Source: Gemmata massiliana
GTDB lineage: Bacteria > Planctomycetota > Planctomycetia > Gemmatales > Gemmataceae
Reading direction: 5' to 3'
Length of the DNA: 64,000 nt
NCBI RefSeq assembly: GCF_901538265.1
Contig: NZ_LR593886.1
Span: 9,445,738-9,509,737 of the forward strand
Part shown: positions 25,103-32,765 of the stretch, piece by piece
How positions within the stretch are numbered: the stretch's first letter is position 1
Layout of the letters: the number at the start of each line of letters is the position of its first letter
Position numbers and translations under genes: made by a program
Notes under the pieces: generated by a model
Seen by the model: only the letters and a program-made list of their open reading frames with translations
Databases searched by the model: none
Told to the model about the DNA's origin: nothing

Positions 25103-26752
25103 CTAGTTCAGTTGGTATTCCGGCAGACACATCATCGCGTGGTAGGCTTCGCGAACGCGCGCCTTGAACTCCGGCGAATCGAGTTTCACGTCTTTCGGGT
25201 CGAGCGGCTTGGGCGGCTCCGCCTTCTTGGGCTTGGGGTCGGGTTCCGATTTGGCCTTTGGCCCGTCCGCCGATTTAGCCTCGGGAGGAGTTGGCCCCTT
25301 ACTCTTCGGCTTCGGCCCCTTCGGGGCCGCGGGCGCAGCGCCCGCCGCGGGGCCGGGTGTCAGCAGGAACGTTTCGAGCTTCTTGACCTGCGCGGGCGCG
25401 GCCGCTTCGCCGTAGAGCAAAGTGCTCATTTGCTTCACGACCGCCGCAATATCCTTGGGATTCGCGGCGAAGATCGCGGTGCAGATGTCGTGCTTCGCTT
25501 CCGGAGCCGGCGGCGGAGCGGGCTCGCTCGGAGGGGCGTCCACTTTCGTCGGCTCGGCGACGAACCCGAACTGCTGTTGCGGACGCGGGCGCCCGTTGCG
25601 GCTCCACTCGCCGACCGCGACCTTCTCCGCGAAGTTGTTCCGCGCGAGCAGCGTCGCGCTGTTCAGCCAGTCGGTCCCGGTGCGCCAGCCCTTCACGTTC
25701 GGCGGGGCGAACAGTGCCTGGCCCATCTTCGCGAGCGGATCGACCACGTCGGAGAGTGGGATGCGTTCGCCGACCGCGCTGCGGACCGCGCCCAGCGCGC
25801 ACTCGACCGGCCACTTCACGCACTTGTGGTAAGCGTGCTCGCTGAAGAACAACCGCGAACCGAGGATCGTCTTCACAAGGGCCGCGATGTCGTAGTCCGA
25901 TTTGCGGAACTGGTCCGCGAGCGGTGCCAGCAGCGCCTTCGGCGGGGGCGTTTCGCTCACGAGGAACGAGTAGAGCTTCGACACCAGGAACTGCGCACAC
26001 GCTTGCTGATCGCAGCAGAGGCGAACGACGTCTTCACCTGTCCACTTGCCCATTTTCCCGAAGACCGTCTTGTTGCCCTCGTCGTGCAGTTCGTGGTTAA
26101 ACTCGAACTTCAGCACCTCGGCGTCGTGATGCCAGCCGGTGAGCGCACGGGCCGCTTCCTGGATGTCCTTCTCGGTGTAATTGCCGACGCCGAGCGAGAA
26201 CAACTCCATCACCTCGCGGGCGTAGTTCTCGTTGGGGGCGCCCTTCACGTTGCGGTTGGAGTCGAGCCACACCAGCATGGCCGTGTCCCTGCTCATGTCG
26301 AGCAAGAACGGCCGGAACTTGCCGAGCGCGTGCTTCCGGATGGTGACGTTCTGCTCGTACATCAGCTTCGTGCTGCGCACCTTCGCGTAGCTGGTGGCGA
26401 AGTGGTTGTGCCAGAACAGCGCCAGCTTCTCGCGCAGCGGGTACCCGCCCTCCGTCATCGCGTAGAGCCACCACACGCGGAGACTCACCGGTTCGGTGTA
26501 ATACTTGCCTGTTTCGGTGAGCAGTTCGAGGCGGTCGGCCGCGTCCGCGTCCCCCGTCATGAAGTGCGAGAGAGTTTTGTTCAAACCCTCAGCGAGGGCC
26601 TTGTCCGTTTCGGCGGGCGTGGCGCCGAACCCGGCGCGGCGGAAGAGGTGCGCGACCCACTTGCGGTTCCACTCGCCGTTGGCCGGTTTCCACGGCGCCC
26701 ACGCCTCACGCGGATCGACCTTGGCCAAATCGGAGGGGAGGGCTTCCGCCAT
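25103..26752 (-). CDS. DUF1800 protein
   Basis: A 549-residue member of DUF1800. Diagnostic stretches are HLFRRAGFGATPAETDKAL near residue 37, LREKLALFWHNHFAT, NENYAREVMELFSLGVGNYT, QEAARALTGW and PNVKGWRTGTDWLNS. Function is unknown; the family is nearly always next to a DUF1501 gene, as here, and the two may act together at the cell envelope. A Pro/Lys/Ala-rich linker of about 90 residues (PKGPKPKSKGPTPPEAK) is inserted before the final helices and looks like low-complexity expansion. No signal peptide is obvious, so export, if any, may ride on the DUF1501 partner. Confidence 0.88.
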   Translation of the reverse strand: MAEALPSDLAKVDPREAWAPWKPANGEWNRKWVAHLFRRAGFGATPAETDKALAEGLNKTLSHFMTGDADAADRLELLTETGKYYTEPVSLRVWWLYAMTEGGYPLREKLALFWHNHFATSYAKVRSTKLMYEQNVTIRKHALGKFRPFLLDMSRDTAMLVWLDSNRNVKGAPNENYAREVMELFSLGVGNYTEKDIQEAARALTGWHHDAEVLKFEFNHELHDEGNKTVFGKMGKWTGEDVVRLCCDQQACAQFLVSKLYSFLVSETPPPKALLAPLADQFRKSDYDIAALVKTILGSRLFFSEHAYHKCVKWPVECALGAVRSAVGERIPLSDVVDPLAKMGQALFAPPNVKGWRTGTDWLNSATLLARNNFAEKVAVGEWSRNGRPRPQQQFGFVAEPTKVDAPPSEPAPPPAPEAKHDICTAIFAANPKDIAAVVKQMSTLLYGEAAAPAQVKKLETFLLTPGPAAGAAPAAPKGPKPKSKGPTPPEAKSADGPKAKSEPDPKPKKAEPPKPLDPKDVKLDSPEFKARVREAYHAMMCLPEYQLN

Positions 26753-26942
26753 GAGCGTGCTCCGAGAAGCAACCGGCGCTCGGCCGGTCGGGGGATCGGA
26801 CTGGCGACCGCATTATTGCCGCCGGGGAGCGGACTTCAAGTTCCAAGTTGCGGGTTCCGTGTTTCGCGCGCGGGATCGAAACAAAGTAATTCGCGTCACT
26901 TCTTGAACTTGGAGTTCGGAACCCGGGGCGCGAATTCTGGAA

Positions 26943-27701
26943 CTATTGCTTCTTCGCTTTCGCTTCGGCTTCCTTGGTGTACTTTTCCGGATTCTCTTTG
27001 AACTCGTCGCGGCACCCGGAGCAGCACACCCAGTAGTCCTTGCCTTTGTAGCTCACCTTCATCGTGCCCAACCCGCCGCTGACAATGCACTCCGGCCCCT
27101 TCGTGGTGGCCGCGAACGGTTCGCCCTCTTTGGTCGCACCCACCTGGTACTTCTTGCTGTAGGCGACTGTCGTTCCTGCCGGGCGCGTTTCCAATCGGTA
27201 AAGATGACGATTGCTGTGCAGCAGACTGAAGACGAGGCGCTGATCCTCGGTGGCTGGCCCGTCGGTGCGCGCAAGCGTGAGCACTTTGTCTTTGTCCGTC
27301 AACCCGCCGACGAACGTCGCGGTGGACTTATCCGCGGCCGTCAGCGTGAGAGTGAATCGCGGCGCGGTGGCCTTCGCGTCCTTATCTGGGGTGTAGCGCA
27401 ACTCGCCCTTCGTGAAGTGCTTCCCCTTCTTGAACGTAACCGCCAGCCACGCATCCTGATCCTTGAACTTCCACTCCCACGCGACCGTTTCTTCCCACGC
27501 GCCGGCCGCGCGTTCCTCTTTCGTGCCCTCGGGCATTCCGCTTCCCTTCCAGGAACCGACTAACAGATTAAACGGCTGAAGCGCCTCCTTGGGGGCAACC
27601 GTTTTCGCCGGGTCACACTGGTCGCTCGGGGCTGGCTCAAAATGGCCCACAGGGTGGTCAGAAATGACACAGCTAACCACCAGCAGAATCGCGGTGAGCA
27701 T
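26943..27701 (-). CDS. Lipoprotein with DUF1579-like domain and C-terminal YHS-type metal site
   Basis: A protein of about 252 residues. The start MLTAILLVVSC gives a lipobox with Cys as the acylation site. The middle (NLLVGSWKGSGMPEGT, then TFKKGKHFTKGELRYTP) is a lipocalin-like beta barrel akin to DUF1579-type domains. The C terminus (PECIVSGGLGTMKVSYKGKD, then CCSGCRDEFKENPEKY) resembles the YHS/TRASH metal-binding domain found with copper and heavy-metal proteins. A metal-binding envelope role is inferred from the Cys pattern only. It stands alone between the DUF1800 operon and csrA. Confidence 0.65.
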   Translation of the reverse strand: MLTAILLVVSCVISDHPVGHFEPAPSDQCDPAKTVAPKEALQPFNLLVGSWKGSGMPEGTKEERAAGAWEETVAWEWKFKDQDAWLAVTFKKGKHFTKGELRYTPDKDAKATAPRFTLTLTAADKSTATFVGGLTDKDKVLTLARTDGPATEDQRLVFSLLHSNRHLYRLETRPAGTTVAYSKKYQVGATKEGEPFAATTKGPECIVSGGLGTMKVSYKGKDYWVCCSGCRDEFKENPEKYTKEAEAKAKKQ

Positions 27702-27784
27702 GCCGGCTCCCAAGGTGTGGAAACGACGGAGTCCCCGGGTGGTTCTCCGGAATGACGACGCGGACGGCCAGGGATTTCAAACAG

Positions 27785-27818
27785 GTGAAAGAAAGAAAGC
27801 CCGCGCGACGGCGCGGGC
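27785..27818 (-). terminator. Rho-independent terminator of csrA
   Basis: On the minus strand GCCCGCGC and GCGCGGGC form an 8-bp stem with a four-base loop at 27799-27818. It is followed by TTTCTTTCTTTC. It lies about 75 bp after the csrA stop. Confidence 0.85.
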
Positions 27819-27894
27819 ATTCATTTCTCATTGAAGAGAACTGTTGAGGCGAATGGCGTGCGGAGTTTGTGTAACCAACAGCGCGATCAGCAAC

Positions 27895-28239
27895 CTAGCG
27901 CGGCTTGCGCGGCAGCCGGTACTTGCTCAGTTTCCCGAGCGGTGGCACCGTAGCCGGCGCCACTTGCGGCACGCCAACCGGAGCCGTGCTGATCGTGGTC
28001 GTGTCCGGACCGCTGCTAATCATCGTGTTCTGGGAGTCCATGCCGACTTCGCCACCCACGGCCGCCAAAACGTCGGCGGATTGTTCGATCTTGTCGTGGA
28101 TTTCCTGGCGATCGACACGCACGTGCGGCGGAGCTTCAATACCCAACTTTACGCGGCCGGGGCCGACGTTAACCACTGTGATCTTGATGTCGCCGGCAAT
28201 GATGATGGATTCGCCGGGGCGCCGAGTGAGAACGAGCAT
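27895..28239 (-). CDS. csrA: CsrA RNA-binding translational regulator with C-terminal extension
   Basis: A 114-residue protein. The first 60 residues are a full CsrA: MLVLTRRPGESIIIAGDIKI, VKLGIEAPPHVRVDRQEI, including the RNA-contacting Arg in VRVDR. CsrA dimers bind GGA motifs in mRNA leaders and control translation. Usual CsrA length is 60-75; here about 50 residues follow, rich in Thr/Pro/Val (SSGPDTTTISTAPVG), ending with basic YRLPRKPR. A strong AGGAGGG site precedes the ATG. It is monocistronic, with its own terminator at 27785-27818. No flagellar gene or FliW is nearby. Confidence 0.92.
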   Translation of the reverse strand: MLVLTRRPGESIIIAGDIKITVVNVGPGRVKLGIEAPPHVRVDRQEIHDKIEQSADVLAAVGGEVGMDSQNTMISSGPDTTTISTAPVGVPQVAPATVPPLGKLSKYRLPRKPR

Positions 28240-28506
28240 GAGATGTCCCTCCTGGATGGTGCCGGCAGGTGGGTGAGGTTGGTATTGCCCCCGCCGGCGT
28301 TCCTCATTACTAGAGTCTACGACACAATTCTCCGCATCTTGCAGGCCGGACTCATTTTTCTCTCAAGTTCCGCCCTGCTGTTACCGAAACGTTACTTTCC
28401 GCCCGCCTCCGAACCGATGTCGGTTACGAGCGAAAGAAACATTAGCAATTCCAAAGCCAACATAAATATAGACGCAGGAAGAAGCCGAATGTTTCTTGTT
28501 CTGCGG
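28240..28506. other. Intergenic region upstream of csrA
   Basis: About 270 bases with no credible gene; the GC content falls between 28300 and 28500. It should contain the csrA promoter and leader on the minus strand. No firm promoter could be assigned. It ends at the terminator of the next minus-strand gene. Confidence 0.4.
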
Positions 28507-28546
28507 AAAAAAGATACCGTTCTGCGTGTTTAGTCACACAGAACGG
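28507..28546 (-). terminator. Terminator downstream of the Gly-rich gene
   Basis: On the minus strand the arms CCGTTCTGTGTG and CACGCAGAACGG (28517-28546, one mismatch) enclose a six-base loop. They are followed by TATCTTTTTTCC. It lies about 125 bp after the stop of the gene ending at 28670. Confidence 0.75.
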
Positions 28547-28669
28547 CGTCGAGGGGTATGTTTTTGAGGCTACAGCAAAATTATCTGGACGCCGAGCACT
28601 CAGGCGACGCACAAACACGCGCACGGAGGTTCGTGAGCGGGCACCGAAGTGCGCAGGTTGCGTCGGGCA

Positions 28670-29365
28670 TTACTTTCCAAGCGTTGATTGGAGCGATTTC
28701 AGCCGGTCCGCTCCTTCCCCCACCTTAAAGGGATTCGGAGGAGGCATTCCGCCACCCATCCCTCCGCCACCCATTCCGCCACCACCCCCACCGGGCCACC
28801 GGTAGCCGGCCGCCTCCAGCGTTTCCTTGTTGCCTTCAAACAACTTGAGTAGCGCGTCCAGTTTGCTCTTCGCGTCCTCTTCTTTTAAGTCGTCCGCCGC
28901 TTCCAAGCCGGTGAGCAGTTCCTTGGTTTGCTTCTTCTGGTCCGCGGTCAGTTCGACCACGAGCGGTTTCTTGGTGAGCGCATCGAGCTTGTTCACGAGT
29001 TGCGCGAGCTGGAATTTGGAACTCGGCCCCCTTTGACCGCCGGGAGCGCCTCCGCCACCTCCGCCGCCACCAGGAGCACCTCCCCCTCCGCCACCACCTT
29101 TCGCCCCTCCACCTTTTCCACCCCCTCCGCCTCCGCCACCCTTCCCACCCTTTCCGCCTCCACCGCCGGGCATGCCCGGCCCACCGCCCTTCCCGCCTTT
29201 GGGGTCGCCCCCCTTCTCCTCGTCCCCGCCGGGCGCGGCAGCGGCTTGTTGGTCCGGTTTGGCCAGACTGTACGTCATGACGAGCCCGACGAGGCCGCCC
29301 CCGAGTACGAAGCCAACGATGCCGGTCGCAATTGCGACTGGCACCTTCGCGGTGAAAACTGCCAT
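28670..29365 (-). CDS. Membrane-anchored glycine-rich low-complexity protein
   Basis: A 231-residue protein of unknown function. One N-terminal membrane span (VAIATGIVGFVLGGGLVGLV) anchors it. Residues about 45-115 are nearly all Gly, Lys, Pro and Ala, in GGGGKGG and GAPGGGGG strings. A helical, charged part follows (LAQLVNKLDALTKKPLVVEL, then ADQKKQTKELLTGLEAADD), then a second Gly/Met/Pro-rich patch (MGGGGMGGGMPPP). The helical part resembles metal-sensing or scaffold proteins only weakly. Expected topology is a cytoplasmic start with the bulk outside the membrane. It has its own terminator at 28507-28546. Confidence 0.65.
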   Translation of the reverse strand: MAVFTAKVPVAIATGIVGFVLGGGLVGLVMTYSLAKPDQQAAAAPGGDEEKGGDPKGGKGGGPGMPGGGGGKGGKGGGGGGGGKGGGAKGGGGGGGAPGGGGGGGGAPGGQRGPSSKFQLAQLVNKLDALTKKPLVVELTADQKKQTKELLTGLEAADDLKEEDAKSKLDALLKLFEGNKETLEAAGYRWPGGGGGGMGGGGMGGGMPPPNPFKVGEGADRLKSLQSTLGK

Positions 29366-29634
29366 GAGCGACGTCCAATAACTGAGGGAGGAATGAACCC
29401 GCCGTCATTGAGTCCGGGGGCACTCACAAACGCAAGCTAAAAATGGAAGCGGCGTGAGACTCTCACCGACGGCTCATACCAATGCGTGCTGATCGAGACG
29501 AGAAGTGCGAGAACTCGCGCTCGATACAAACGAGCGTGTCGGTCGGGCGGCGCTATTTCTTTGACTTTTTTCCTTGCTTGGAACACGCCCCTCGCTATCG
29601 TCCGCGGGCCATCACCACTACCGAGGGATCACGG

Positions 29635-30471
29635 ATGAACCTGCGACTCCTCTGCGCCCTTTTTGTTGCCGGAACAAGCCTGGCGCCCGTTGCGGCAGCC
29701 GAGCCTACCTCCACTCGGACCGCGACCGCACCATTGGTCGCCTTCGAGGTGCGAGTTGTCCGGGTGTACGCTGAACCCGGGGCCGTACTGAAAGCGGTAA
29801 AGCCGGAAGAAGGCGGCGTTGCGTTCCTGTCCGACGAACAACTCAAAGCCCTGTTCGCCGACGCACAATCCGATCCGCGCGCGAACATCCTCTGTACGCC
29901 GAAGGTGGTCACATCGAGCGGCGAGCCCGCAACGGTCCGGGTCGGCAGTAACCGTGAGTTCGTCACCGGGCTCGAAGCCCGGCAGGTAAAAGGCAGCGCC
30001 GTTCTGGTCCCGAAGAAGACGGTAGTCGAGCTGGGCGACGTGCTGACCGTGTGCGGGCGCGTGTCGGCCGATCGCCGGTCCGTGTCCGTATCCACGGGGT
30101 ACACGAACACGAGCCTCGCAAGCGACCTCGTCCCTCTGGTCCCGGTCACGATCCAGATTCCGGCAGTGAACGGAGGCCCGGCGATCCCGTTCACCCAGTT
30201 CCTCCAGGCCCCTCAAGCACGGACCATCGCGATCGAGAAGAAGGAGCTGTCCCTACCGTCGAACGGGCACGTGGTGATTACCGGACCGGTGACGACGGTG
30301 GAGGAGCGCACCGAGTACGGCCCGCCGGTGCTCTCCAACATCCCGTACCTCGGGCGCCTGTTCAAGTCGGTCGCATACTTCAAGCGTGAAGTGCGCACGC
30401 TGCTCGTGGTGTCGGCGCGCGTGATCGAAGAACTTCCGGTCGCGCCGGCGCCTCGTTCGGTTGAGCGATAA
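29635..30471 (+). CDS. Orphan secretin-domain protein
   Basis: A 278-residue protein with a signal peptide (MNLRLLCALFVAGTSLAPVA). It carries the C-terminal secretin signature of GspD/PilQ: NILCTPKVVTSSGEPATVRV early, and PVLSNIPYLGRLFKSVAYFK followed by REVRTLLVVSARVI at the end. The usual N0-N3 periplasmic ring domains are missing and the length is well below the usual 600-plus residues. No other secretion-system gene is nearby. It may be a secretin-derived outer-membrane or periplasmic protein rather than a functioning pore. ATG 29635 gives a clean signal peptide; the longer frame from 29482 is rejected. Confidence 0.78.
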   Translation: MNLRLLCALFVAGTSLAPVAAAEPTSTRTATAPLVAFEVRVVRVYAEPGAVLKAVKPEEGGVAFLSDEQLKALFADAQSDPRANILCTPKVVTSSGEPATVRVGSNREFVTGLEARQVKGSAVLVPKKTVVELGDVLTVCGRVSADRRSVSVSTGYTNTSLASDLVPLVPVTIQIPAVNGGPAIPFTQFLQAPQARTIAIEKKELSLPSNGHVVITGPVTTVEERTEYGPPVLSNIPYLGRLFKSVAYFKREVRTLLVVSARVIEELPVAPAPRSVER

Positions 30472-30502
30472 AGGTGCCCGGCGCCCATCAAAGCCACATA
30501 CT

Positions 30503-30574
30503 CCACCCGCTCGTTGACACTCGCGGTTCGCCCAGAAAACTCCAGGCGAACCGCGAGTGTCAACGAGCGGGTGG
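30503..30574. repeat. Dispersed 72-bp palindromic repeat, copy 2
   Basis: The left arm 30503-30532 and right arm 30545-30574 are perfect inverted complements (core GTTGACACTCGCGGTTCGCC). Relative to copy 1 the left arm has G for A and the right arm has C for T at the paired position, a compensatory change. It sits between the convergent secretin-like and WD40 genes and may also stop transcription. Confidence 0.92.
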
Positions 30575-30636
30575 TGTTTCACGTACCTCCACGCACTCCG
30601 TGGCTTTGGATTGCGGGCCGTCAGAACGGTTCCGCC

Positions 30637-31794
30637 TCACACCTTCCACACGAGAACGGCACCGTCCGCGCCGCGAATCTGGGCGCGCCCGTCGGTCGTG
30701 AACGCGAGGGCGTTCGGCTTCGTGCCCTTTTGCGGCCACGTGCGGAGCAGTTTCCCGCTCGTCACGTCCCACAACTTCACCGCGCCGTCCTCGCCGCCAG
30801 ACAGCGCACGCGAGCCGTCGGGTGCGAACGCCACGCACGTCACCCAGCCCGCGTGCCCCGGCAGGCGCCGGAGCTCCTTGCCGGTGCGGGCATCGAACAG
30901 GCGCAACTTGCCGTCGTAGCGCGAGCCGCCCAACACACGCGACTCGTCCGGCGAAACCGCGAGGACGCCGTTCGTCTGGTCGCGGAACCGGTCGGCGACC
31001 GACGGGACCGGAACCTCCACGAACTCTTCGGCCAGCGGCAGCTCCTGATCGCGTAGCGTCGCGTGCAGCGCATCGAGGCGCGACATCACCCCCGCGAGGG
31101 CGCTCGCAGCGTCTTCCTGTGCTCGGCCGATGCGCTCCAACTGCGAGAACGCGAGCCCCTGAAAGAGGCGCGGATCGTCCTCCACCGCGCGCCGGAAGTA
31201 ATACCGCACCGCGACCGCCAGCAACGGGTCCACGTTCGGGTCACCGACCGGGCGCAGCACCAAGAACGCCGCGAGGGTGTTGAAGCCGCGTGCGCGCAGC
31301 TCGACACCGATTTCGTCCGCGAGCGCCCACTGCCCGCGAACAACGGCCGCCGGGTCACTGAAGTGCGCGAGGTCGCCGAGGCGCGCGGCGAGCACGTTCG
31401 GGTCCGCGTCGCCGCCGAGCACACCCGACATGCGCGCCGTGCGCAACTCGTCCAGACAGCGCGCAGCAAAGTCGGAATCGCTCGCGGCCCGGCCCTCGAA
31501 TTGGGCATTCAACAGGAACAGGCGCACTTGCTCACGAAACGCCCGGTCATCGGCACGGTCCAAGAAGGCGAGCATCGAGTCGCCCGCGAGTGCAAGCTCC
31601 AGCGCGTGCCACGCACGGGCCGACGCAGCACCGAGGGCGTCGGTCACGCGCCGGCTCTGGTCGGTCAGGCGCTCGGTGAGCACGCGGGCAACGGCCGAAA
31701 CACCTTCCGAAACCGCCGCCGCACCCGCGGCCCGGCACGCGGCCGCAGCCAGCGGCCCCAGAGCCAACAGTGACACGCGCGAAACCAGGTTCAT
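30637..31794 (-). CDS. WD40-repeat protein with helical N-terminal domain
   Basis: A protein of about 385 residues. The N-terminal two thirds are helical: a hydrophobic start (VSRVSLLALGPLAAAACRAA), then RVLTERLTDQSRRVTDALG and AWHALELALAGDSMLAFLD, which resemble a planctomycete-specific region often found before WD40 or effector domains. The C-terminal third holds about three WD40 blades (RLPGHAGWVTCVAFAPDGSR, ALSGGEDGAVKLWDV), too few for a closed propeller alone. It may need partners or be a cut-down member of a larger family. ATG 31794 follows AGGGAG; the frame open to 31878 has no better start. Function unknown. Confidence 0.7.
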   Translation of the reverse strand: MNLVSRVSLLALGPLAAAACRAAGAAAVSEGVSAVARVLTERLTDQSRRVTDALGAASARAWHALELALAGDSMLAFLDRADDRAFREQVRLFLLNAQFEGRAASDSDFAARCLDELRTARMSGVLGGDADPNVLAARLGDLAHFSDPAAVVRGQWALADEIGVELRARGFNTLAAFLVLRPVGDPNVDPLLAVAVRYYFRRAVEDDPRLFQGLAFSQLERIGRAQEDAASALAGVMSRLDALHATLRDQELPLAEEFVEVPVPSVADRFRDQTNGVLAVSPDESRVLGGSRYDGKLRLFDARTGKELRRLPGHAGWVTCVAFAPDGSRALSGGEDGAVKLWDVTSGKLLRTWPQKGTKPNALAFTTDGRAQIRGADGAVLVWKV

Positions 31795-32179
31795 TCGGAT
31801 CACTCCCTGCAACCCCAATACCCGCAACAACCGCGAGCGCGGTTCCGGCACCATTAGGGGACGCCCAAGAACGACCACCGGTTCGTGTCATCCTGTCCCG
31901 ACAGGTCCGATTGTGCGGATTGTGCGGATTGCGCCAATGAACTGAAACTCCGGTATCGGCTCAATACTTGCTGTGGGCGGTTCGGGCGTGGCGCAAGTAA
32001 CAGGTGTAGCGTTGCGGAAGCCTGAAAATTCAGGCGAAATTCGCTCCCGTGTGGGTCCGGTGGTGGGAAATACTGGATATTTCCAGGGAAATTGCGTTGT
32101 CTTGTTGACAACCAACTGCAAAACCCCTTAGTTTTCAAGCAGTTTCGGATTTTCCCCTCACCCGTGTTGGAGTGCTGTC
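31795..32179. other. Divergent promoter region between the WD40 and HU genes
   Basis: About 385 bases with no credible gene. It has a short direct repeat of GATTGTGCG around 31910-31930 and small inverted repeats CTGGA/TCCAG near 32070-32085 and GTTGTC/GACAAC at about 32095-32111. Two divergent genes must both be started from it. No -35/-10 pair could be fixed with confidence. Confidence 0.4.
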
Positions 32180-32527
32180 ATGGCAAAGGCTGCGAAGGCC
32201 GCCCCGAAAAAGGCGGCGAAGAAGGCGATGACGAAGTCGCAACTCGTCGGTCACCTCGCGGAGAAGACGGAACTGACCAAAAAGCAGATCGAAGCCGTGC
32301 TGGGCGCGATCGTCGACACGGTCACGGAACAACTCAGTTCGAGCGGCCCGAAGAAGTTCGTGTTCCCTGGTCTGGCCCGCATGTCGCTGACGCAAGTCAA
32401 GTCGCGGCCGGGCGGCGAAGTGAAGAAGAACCCACTCAACGGCAAGGAATACACCACGAAGGCGCGCCCCGCGTTCAACAAGGTGAACATCCGCCCGATC
32501 AAGGCGATCAAGAGCGCTCTCGCGTAA
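32180..32527 (+). CDS. HU/IHF-family DNA-binding protein with Lys/Ala-rich tail
   Basis: A 115-residue protein. The first 17 residues are a Lys/Ala tail (MAKAAKAAPKKAAKKAM), a feature seen in planctomycete and actinobacterial HU relatives. The rest is an HU fold: TKSQLVGHLAEKTELTKKQI (helices), FVFPGLARMSLTQVK (strands), then NPLNGKEYTTKARPAFNKVN corresponding to the DNA-binding arms, and IRPIKAIKSAL. It is expected to bend and compact DNA in the nucleoid. A terminator at 32557-32586 ends the transcript. A second, unrelated Lys/Ala-rich histone-like protein lies at 51169-51507. Confidence 0.88.
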   Translation: MAKAAKAAPKKAAKKAMTKSQLVGHLAEKTELTKKQIEAVLGAIVDTVTEQLSSSGPKKFVFPGLARMSLTQVKSRPGGEVKKNPLNGKEYTTKARPAFNKVNIRPIKAIKSALA

Positions 32528-32556
32528 GGCACGAGCACTCACCGATCGACCACTCA

Positions 32557-32586
32557 CGCCCGGCCCGCGCCGGGCGTCGGCGTTTT
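32557..32586 (+). terminator. Terminator downstream of the HU-like gene
   Basis: CGCCCGGC and GCCGGGCG form a GC-rich stem (32557-32576) with a four-base loop. It is followed by TCGGCGTTTT. It starts 30 bases after the stop codon. Confidence 0.75.
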
Positions 32587-32601
32587 GGGGATTGAAGGCG
32601 C

Positions 32602-32623
32602 TTTGACAGGATTAACGGGATCG
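32602..32623. repeat. 22-bp inverted repeat, left copy flanking the second LRR gene
   Basis: The 22 bases at 32602-32623 (starting TTTGACAGGATTAACGGG) occur as an exact inverted copy at 34104-34125. The pair brackets the 32766-33992 gene about 1.5 kb apart. Confidence 0.85.
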
Positions 32624-32765
32624 CCTCTGACCGGGTTTCATTTCGCTCACCGCAAATTGACACCCTGTTCCCCAGAAACACCGACGATCATCCACCGCGG
32701 CGCGAACAGATCCGCTATCTCTCTACGGCGCGGAATAGCGCGATAGAACCAGTGACCGAATCGAT

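Noticed and set aside
26822..26942. Apparent inverted repeat of CAAGTTCCAAGTTGCGGGTT-like text in the DUF1800 leader region
   Set aside because: The two halves use similar words in a different order and do not form a continuous stem.
25004..27001. Plus-strand frame of 665 codons opposite the DUF1800 gene
   Set aside because: DUF1800 on the other strand has clear family motifs; the plus frame is Arg/Leu/Val-rich shadow.
28993..29184. Glu/Val-rich minus frame and Pro-rich plus frame within the Gly-rich gene
   Set aside because: Both are by-products of the GGC/GGN repeat DNA of the Gly-rich gene.
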